From NCBI GenBank assembly GCA_035539175.1, contig DATLIY010000009.1, forward strand, positions 434,001 through 498,000: DNA of 64,000 nt. Direction: 5' to 3'. This DNA is from Acidisarcina sp. Its GTDB lineage: Bacteria; Acidobacteriota; Terriglobia; Terriglobales; Acidobacteriaceae. Below the pieces are notes generated by a model that was not told the origin of the DNA, did no database searches, and saw only the letters and a program-made list of their open reading frames with translations. The translations under genes were made by a program, and so were the position numbers. Below are positions 60,555 through 64,000 of this stretch, piece after piece; the first letter of the stretch is position 1; each line of letters opens with the position of its first letter.

Positions 60555-61601
60555 TTAATGGCCGTATCCCGTGGAACTTACATCCACTTTCCCGCGGAAC
60601 ATCCGGTAGATGAACACGAAATACCCGATGGCCAGCGCCATCCCGAATGCCCACCAGACCAATCCGACATGTAGTGTGTGAGGACCAGACAGCGCCTTGT
60701 CGATGGTGATGTTGAGATTCGAATCCGTGCTCGACGGCATCAGTGTTGGATAGAGACCGCTGACCGCTCCCACCATCATGAAGACGAGATATCCAGCCGA
60801 GCAGAGGAATGCGGTGAAGTCGCGCCCGACGCGGCTGAAGGAAAGAATGCCTGCCAGGCACGCCACCACCAGCACCGGAATCGCGAAGGCAATCGGATAT
60901 GCGTAGTAGTTGTGCAGGCTGCCGGGGCGCACCGCGACGGTAGCAATCAGGCTGATGATCGTCAGCAGCACCAGCGCTGCCCACAGCGGGCGGACGATGG
61001 CGCGAGCCCGTTGCTGCAGAGCCCCCTCCGTCTTCACCGCCAGATACAGCGCTCCATGCAGCGTCAGTGCCACCAGCGCAACCAGGCCGCCGATCACGGT
61101 GTACCAGTCCAGAATGCCGGGATTGGGGCCTACCTTCCAATTCGTCCATAGCGGCAGGAAGAAGTAGGAGTCCGAGCCCAGCGGCACGCCGCGAATCACA
61201 TTCGCCAGAGCCGCTCCGTAGAAGATGATCAGCAGCGCGCTCGAGAAGCTGAACAGCCCATCAAAAAAGCTGCGCCAAACGTTGAGAGTTAAGTGACCGC
61301 GCAACTCCACGCTCACCCCGCGCAGGATGAGCAGCCAGAGCACGATCATCAACGGCAGATAGAAGCCGCTGAAGGCCGACGCATACAGCAGCGGAAAGGC
61401 GAAGTACAGAGTGCCGCCAGCCGCCAGCAGCCAAACCTCGTTACCATCCCACACCGGGCCAATTGCGCGGATCGTCATTTGACGCTCCGCGTCATTGCGC
61501 GTCAACAACAGGTGGAGCACTCCTACGCCAAGGTCGAATCCGTCGAGCACCACATAGCCGACGAGCATGATTGCAACCAGCCAGAACCAGATAAATCCCA
61601 T
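60555..61601 (-). CDS. cydB: Cytochrome bd quinol oxidase subunit II
   Basis: A 348-residue integral membrane subunit with about nine helices. The N-terminus MGFIWFWLVAIMLVGYVVLDGFDLGVG and the IGPVWDGNEVWLLAAGG segment are family signatures. It pairs with CydA to form the bd oxidase, which oxidises quinol and reduces O2 with high affinity without proton pumping. It lies 15 bases after cydA. Confidence 0.95.
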   Translation of the reverse strand: MGFIWFWLVAIMLVGYVVLDGFDLGVGVLHLLLTRNDAERQMTIRAIGPVWDGNEVWLLAAGGTLYFAFPLLYASAFSGFYLPLMIVLWLLILRGVSVELRGHLTLNVWRSFFDGLFSFSSALLIIFYGAALANVIRGVPLGSDSYFFLPLWTNWKVGPNPGILDWYTVIGGLVALVALTLHGALYLAVKTEGALQQRARAIVRPLWAALVLLTIISLIATVAVRPGSLHNYYAYPIAFAIPVLVVACLAGILSFSRVGRDFTAFLCSAGYLVFMMVGAVSGLYPTLMPSSTDSNLNITIDKALSGPHTLHVGLVWWAFGMALAIGYFVFIYRMFRGKVDVSSTGYGH

Positions 61602-61616
61602 CTCCGCACCTTCCGC

Positions 61617-62963
61617 TTAGTTGACCGTTACCGTCGAGGGGGCCGCTTCCTTGTGCGGACCATGCTGGATCTCTCGATACACCAGAACCAGGAACAAGAT
61701 CGAAAGCACAACGTAGAGCCCCATAAAGCCCAGCAGCGTGAACAGGCTGTTGCTCGCCGACACATACTTGGAGTAGCCCTGTTCGGTGCGCATCAGCCCG
61801 TAAACCACCCATGGCTGACGCCCAATCTCCGCCGTCATCCATCCCGCCGTATTGGCGATGTATGGCAGCGGGAAGCTCAGCATCAGCGGCCACTGGATCC
61901 ATCTCGTCGTGTATAACTTGCCGCGCCACAGCAGAAACGCGGCCAGCAGCATCACGGCTACGAAATACGTCCCCAATCCGGCCATGATGTGGTACGCGTA
62001 GAAGAGAAGCGGCAGAGTTGTCGGCCACTGGTCTTGCGGAAAGTGGTCCAGTCCCTGCACCTCTGCCTTGGTCGTGCCATAGATCAGAAAGCTCAGCAGG
62101 TTATTCACCACGATGGGATTGTCCACTTTGCCGCTGGCATAGTCCGGCTGCCCCACCAACACCACATCGGCGCCCTTTGCGGAGTGGAAGAGCCCTTCCA
62201 TTGCCGCCATGCTCACCGGCTGATGGTGGGCTACATATTTACCGTGCAGGTCGCCAGTGGGGAAGATCATGGCCGTGCATGCAATCGCTCCGGCGATGAC
62301 TCCCGTCTTGAGGAAGATGCGGCCGTACTCCTGGAATTGCTTCTCCAGCATGTAGAACGCGCCCACTGCTGTCATCACAAAGGCCGCGGTCACCACGGCT
62401 CCGCACATATTGTGGGCATACTGCAGGAGTGCCCACGGATTCAGCAGCAGCTTCCAGAAGCTGGTCACTTCATACTGCCCGTTGGCCATCATCCGGTACG
62501 CCACCGGATGCTGCATCCATGCGTCCGTCACGATGATGAAAAATCCCGAAAGCCATGAGCCGAAGAACACCATGAACGCGGAGAACCAGTGCATCGTCTT
62601 CGACACACGCTTTTCTCCATAGAGCAGCAGGCCCAGGAACGCCGATTCGAGGAAGAAGGAGAAGACTCCTTCCATCGCCAGCGGTTGCCCGATAACTCCG
62701 CCTGTCAGACGGGCAAAGTGTGACCAGTTGGTTCCGAATTCGAACTCCATCGGAATACCCGTCACGACGCCCATCACAAAATTAATTCCGAAAATCTTGC
62801 CCCAGAATCGTGCTGCTTCGTTATAGCGCTCATCGTTGCGCCGGAGGCCGATGGTCTTGAGCACAAGGATGAGCAGGGCCAGGCCCATCGTGAGTTGAGG
62901 AAAGAGGTAGTGATATGTGATAGTGAACGCAAAATGAAGACGGTGCAGCGTTAACGCATCCAT
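61617..62963 (-). CDS. cydA: Cytochrome bd quinol oxidase subunit I
   Basis: A 448-residue catalytic subunit holding three hemes. It has the N-terminal LHRLHFAFTITYHYLFPQLTMG segment with the heme d/b595 His, the GRQPWVVYGLMRT motif and a short Q-loop after LFHSAKGADVVLVG, placing it in the short-loop class (E. coli CydA is about 520 residues). It functions in the cytoplasmic membrane for microaerobic or stress respiration. It is the first gene of cydAB. Confidence 0.96.
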   Translation of the reverse strand: MDALTLHRLHFAFTITYHYLFPQLTMGLALLILVLKTIGLRRNDERYNEAARFWGKIFGINFVMGVVTGIPMEFEFGTNWSHFARLTGGVIGQPLAMEGVFSFFLESAFLGLLLYGEKRVSKTMHWFSAFMVFFGSWLSGFFIIVTDAWMQHPVAYRMMANGQYEVTSFWKLLLNPWALLQYAHNMCGAVVTAAFVMTAVGAFYMLEKQFQEYGRIFLKTGVIAGAIACTAMIFPTGDLHGKYVAHHQPVSMAAMEGLFHSAKGADVVLVGQPDYASGKVDNPIVVNNLLSFLIYGTTKAEVQGLDHFPQDQWPTTLPLLFYAYHIMAGLGTYFVAVMLLAAFLLWRGKLYTTRWIQWPLMLSFPLPYIANTAGWMTAEIGRQPWVVYGLMRTEQGYSKYVSASNSLFTLLGFMGLYVVLSILFLVLVYREIQHGPHKEAAPSTVTVN

Positions 62964-63168
62964 TGAAGCCCCTGTTCATGAATGACAGCTTTCAGCGCTC
63001 AATATATACCTTCGCAGGAGATTGCGCAGTGCCAACTCCTTCCAGCTAAAGGACAAACGCAGCCGGCATCTCGACCGATCCGGGCCGGAATGCATCTCAC
63101 TACAGACTCGCCTGGAGAGCATGAGCGTGCCCGCCAACTCTGCGTACTGGAAGGAGAGAATCGGCACC

Positions 63169-64000
63169 ATGATGCATCGCTTCAAAGTATGGGCGCCTCG
63201 GGCAAGACGAGTTGAAGTTCAACTTGCAGGGCGGCAGTTTCCACTCGCGAAAGAGGCTGCGGAGCAGACCGGCTGGTGGTCGGCCACGATCGACACTATC
63301 GATACGATCAATACGATCAATACGCAGGCTGGAGACGTCGATTACGCCTATCTCCTCGACGAAGACCCTACGCCACTTCCCGATCCGCGCTCGGCCTGGC
63401 AGCCATACGGTGTGCATGGGCCTTCCCGTCTTCTCGATCACAGCCGCTTCCAGTGGAGTGATGCCAACTGGCAGGCCCCGCCGCTCTCCTCCGCGGTGCT
63501 CTACGAGCTGCACATCGGCACCTTTACGCCCGAAGGGACGTTTGATGCGGCGATCGGGAGGCTCGATGATCTGGTTGATCTCGGTGTCACCCACATAGAG
63601 ATTCTTCCTGTTGCCTCTTTTCCCGGGAGGCGCGGCTGGGGGTATGACGGTGTCGATCTCTTCGCTCCCCAGGAATCCTATGGAGGCCCCGAAGGGTTGA
63701 AGCGACTGGTGGATGCCTGCCACAACCGGAATCTCGCGGTCCTGCTCGACGTTGTCTATAACCACTTCGGTCCGGTGGGAAACTATCTGCAGAGATTCGG
63801 TCCCTATCTGACGCCGAGCCACATAACCCCGTGGGGAGATGCGGTCAATCTTGAGCAGGCAGGGTCAACCGAGGTGCGCCGCTTCTTCTGCGATAACGCA
63901 CTCATGTGGCTGCGCGAGTATCACTTCGACGGCCTGCGGCTGGATGCCGTGCATGCCTTTATCGATCGCTCGGCAGTGTCTTTCCTGGAGCAGCTGGCGA
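63169..64000 (+). CDS. treZ: Malto-oligosyltrehalose trehalohydrolase, 5' part (cut by window end)
   Basis: The frame is open to the window edge. It begins MHRFKVWAPRARRVEVQLAG, an N-terminal carbohydrate-binding E-set domain. It continues into a GH13 domain with YELHIGTFTPEGTF, VASFPGRRGWGYDGVDLFAPQ and the catalytic region FDGLRLDAVHA, with the nucleophile Asp. The enzyme releases trehalose from maltooligosyl-trehalose made from glycogen. An in-frame ATG at 63121 is a second start option. The N-terminal domain contains a Thr-Ile-Asp/Asn tandem repeat. Confidence 0.9.
   Translation, partial: MMHRFKVWAPRARRVEVQLAGRQFPLAKEAAEQTGWWSATIDTIDTINTINTQAGDVDYAYLLDEDPTPLPDPRSAWQPYGVHGPSRLLDHSRFQWSDANWQAPPLSSAVLYELHIGTFTPEGTFDAAIGRLDDLVDLGVTHIEILPVASFPGRRGWGYDGVDLFAPQESYGGPEGLKRLVDACHNRNLAVLLDVVYNHFGPVGNYLQRFGPYLTPSHITPWGDAVNLEQAGSTEVRRFFCDNALMWLREYHFDGLRLDAVHAFIDRSAVSFLEQLA
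63286..63321 (+). repeat. Four 9-base tandem repeats inside treZ
   Basis: Units ACGATCGAC, ACTATCGAT, ACGATCAAT and ACGATCAAT encode Thr-Ile-Asp, Thr-Ile-Asp, Thr-Ile-Asn and Thr-Ile-Asn. The frame is kept and the repeat lies in a surface loop of the N-terminal domain. Confidence 0.7.

Overview
The window looks like a chromosomal segment of an Acidobacteriota bacterium, probably of the Terriglobia/Acidobacteriaceae type. The evidence is a VWFA-related protein of a kind typical of this phylum at the left edge, high-GC codon use, large NHL/Ig-like secreted proteins whose C-terminus carries a Leu-Ser-Gly-Cys-Gly-Cys tail, and a bc-type complex with a cytochrome c domain fused to cytochrome b. 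No rRNA, tRNA, CRISPR array, transposase or prophage gene was seen. The assignment rests on recognition of families only, because no search was run.

Layout: (1) 1-3020: a truncated VWA protein and a class I fructose-bisphosphate aldolase. (2) 3562-13311, plus strand: one tight respiratory operon holding caa3-type oxidase subunits II, I and III, an unknown membrane protein, a diheme lipoprotein cytochrome, a Rieske protein, cytochrome b fused to cytochrome c, CtaG fused to a NapH-like polyferredoxin, and a small periplasmic protein. (3) 13328-18425: a secreted unknown protein, ribosomal protein S1, a MaoC-phosphotransacetylase fusion and a secreted beta-propeller. (4) 18498-30867: a carbon-storage and pentose-phosphate cluster. 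tal, pgi, gnd, zwf, pgl, a histidine phosphatase and pgm lie on the minus strand; glycogen phosphorylase and a hexose-6-phosphate mutarotase diverge on the plus strand. (5) 31055-41541: tex, then proBA and gltBD on the minus strand. (6) 41877-51242: a small exported protein, a polyphosphate-glucokinase-like ROK kinase, a DUF3891 protein, a roughly 1430-residue NHL/Ig/MBG surface protein and an OmpA-like outer-membrane protein. (7) 51921-62963: the most notable region. A minus-strand operon encodes a decaheme MtrA/DmsE-like cytochrome, a large outer-membrane beta-barrel, a monoheme cytochrome c and a hexaheme NapC-like inner-membrane cytochrome. Together they resemble a complete porin-cytochrome conduit from the quinone pool through the outer membrane. 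A Crp/Fnr-family regulator is divergent from it, followed by two universal stress proteins and cytochrome bd oxidase (cydAB). (8) From about 63169: the start of treZ, cut by the window end.

How the parts fit: the bc-caa3 operon gives aerobic respiration, cytochrome bd serves low oxygen, and the conduit could exchange electrons with extracellular acceptors or donors. Palindromes of the form TGTGA-N6-TCACA occur in the divergent conduit/regulator promoter (one perfect, one with a single mismatch) and upstream of the cox operon (perfect). The regulator's recognition helix has the Arg-Glu-Thr-x-x-Arg pattern that reads such sites in Crp. This suggests one regulator switching between respiratory modes, which is an inference. 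The glycogen, pentose-phosphate, polyphosphate and trehalose genes add a stored-carbon theme.
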